DNA of 33,439 nt from Clostridia bacterium (GTDB taxonomy: Bacteria; Bacillota; Clostridia; Oscillospirales; CAG-272). The notes below the pieces were generated by a model that searched no databases, had not been told where the DNA came from, and worked only from the letters and a program-made list of their open reading frames with translations. The stretch covers positions 1-33,439 of the forward strand of contig JAGBBQ010000075.1 of the NCBI GenBank assembly GCA_017938425.1, written 5' to 3'. Shown in pieces: positions 33,054 to 33,439 of this stretch. Both the position numbers and the translations under genes were made by a program. The number at the start of each line of letters is the position of its first letter. Position 1 is the stretch's first letter.

Positions 33054-33407
33054 TTACAGAGCAGCCTTAGCCTTCTCGCAAAGGGTTGCGAATGCAGCCT
33101 TATCTGCTACAGCGATCTCAGCGAGCATCTTGCGGTTGAGATCGATGCCTGCCACCTTAAGACCGTGCATAAGGGTGGAGTAGTTCATACCGTTTACCTT
33201 CGCCTGAGCGGAGATACGAGCGATCCAAAGAGAACGGAAATCTCTCTTCTTCAGCTTACGGCCTGCGAATGCATAGTTACCGCTCTTCAGAACGGCCTGC
33301 TTCGCCATCTTAAAATGCTTGGATTTTGCGCCCCAGTAGCCCTTCGCTGCCTTCAGCACACTCTTTCTTCTCTTGCGCGTCATCAATGCGCCTTTAACTC
33401 TTGCCAT
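33054..33407 (-). CDS. rplT: Large ribosomal subunit protein bL20
   Basis: 117 residues, standard for L20. It is an early 50S assembly protein and in many bacteria the repressor of the infC-rpmI-rplT operon. The basic N-terminus [18 protein letters not shown] and the segment [26 protein letters not shown] are diagnostic. GGAGGAAA precedes the ATG. rpmI and infC would be expected just outside the window. Confidence 0.98.
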   Translation of the reverse strand: MARVKGALMTRKRRKSVLKAAKGYWGAKSKHFKMAKQAVLKSGNYAFAGRKLKKRDFRSLWIARISAQAKVNGMNYSTLMHGLKVAGIDLNRKMLAEIAVADKAAFATLCEKAKAAL

Positions 33408-33439
33408 TTTCTATTTCCTCCAAATTTCTCGTTGTGCCG

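Overview
This window looks like chromosomal DNA from an uncultured member of the Clostridia (Firmicutes/Bacillota), plausibly a gut or other plant-glycan-fed anaerobe. The evidence is gene order and gene content: the Firmicutes block dprA-topA-trmFO, the block plsX-rnc-(radical SAM)-smc-ftsY, and the block yhbY-nadD/yqeK-LCP-rsfS-leuS. Intergenic regions are very short, Shine-Dalgarno sites are purine-rich (AAGGAG type), and vegetative promoters are close to TTGACA-N17-TATAAT, often with an extended -10 TGn. Species cannot be named from sequence alone.

Layout. 1-1221 (+): rplK and rplA, ending at a strong terminator, with no rplJ/rplL following. 1324-2695 (+): a single-gene unit for an unrecognised polytopic membrane protein, driven by a perfect consensus promoter. 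2698-5934 (-): comF, then glnS and a metallo-beta-lactamase hydrolase as a two-gene operon. 5984-6694 (+): a YfcE-like phosphodiesterase divergent from that operon.

6693-14276 is an accessory glycan-use segment. It holds a DMT-family transporter and a GH2 glycosidase on the minus strand and a divergent IclR-type regulator, with overlapping divergent promoters inside a 28-bp inverted repeat. These are followed by tRNA-Arg(ACG) and tRNA-Gly(TCC), then a cytoplasmic GH28 polygalacturonase-like enzyme converging on a sialidase-fold protein with Asp boxes. The GH2/transporter/IclR part looks more A+T-rich than the housekeeping genes.

14326-32910 (-) is a very long co-directional housekeeping array of 14 genes, many overlapping by 1 to 17 bases. 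In transcription order it is SpoU rRNA methylase, dprA, topA, trmFO, plsX, rnc, radical SAM, smc, ftsY, yhbY, nadD-yqeK fusion, LCP protein, rsfS, leuS. The sialidase-fold gene follows leuS by 49 bases. 33054-33407 (-) is rplT with its own terminator.

How the genes work together: the array joins translation and ribosome assembly (SpoU, YhbY, RsfS, LeuRS, TrmFO), chromosome maintenance (DprA, TopA, SMC), membrane biogenesis (PlsX, FtsY, LCP) and NAD synthesis. The accessory segment is consistent with import and intracellular trimming of plant-type oligosaccharides. I saw no phage, IS element, CRISPR array or recognised defence system. The best candidates for something new are the membrane protein at 1386-2603, the IclR/GH2/DMT control region, and the sialidase-fold protein.
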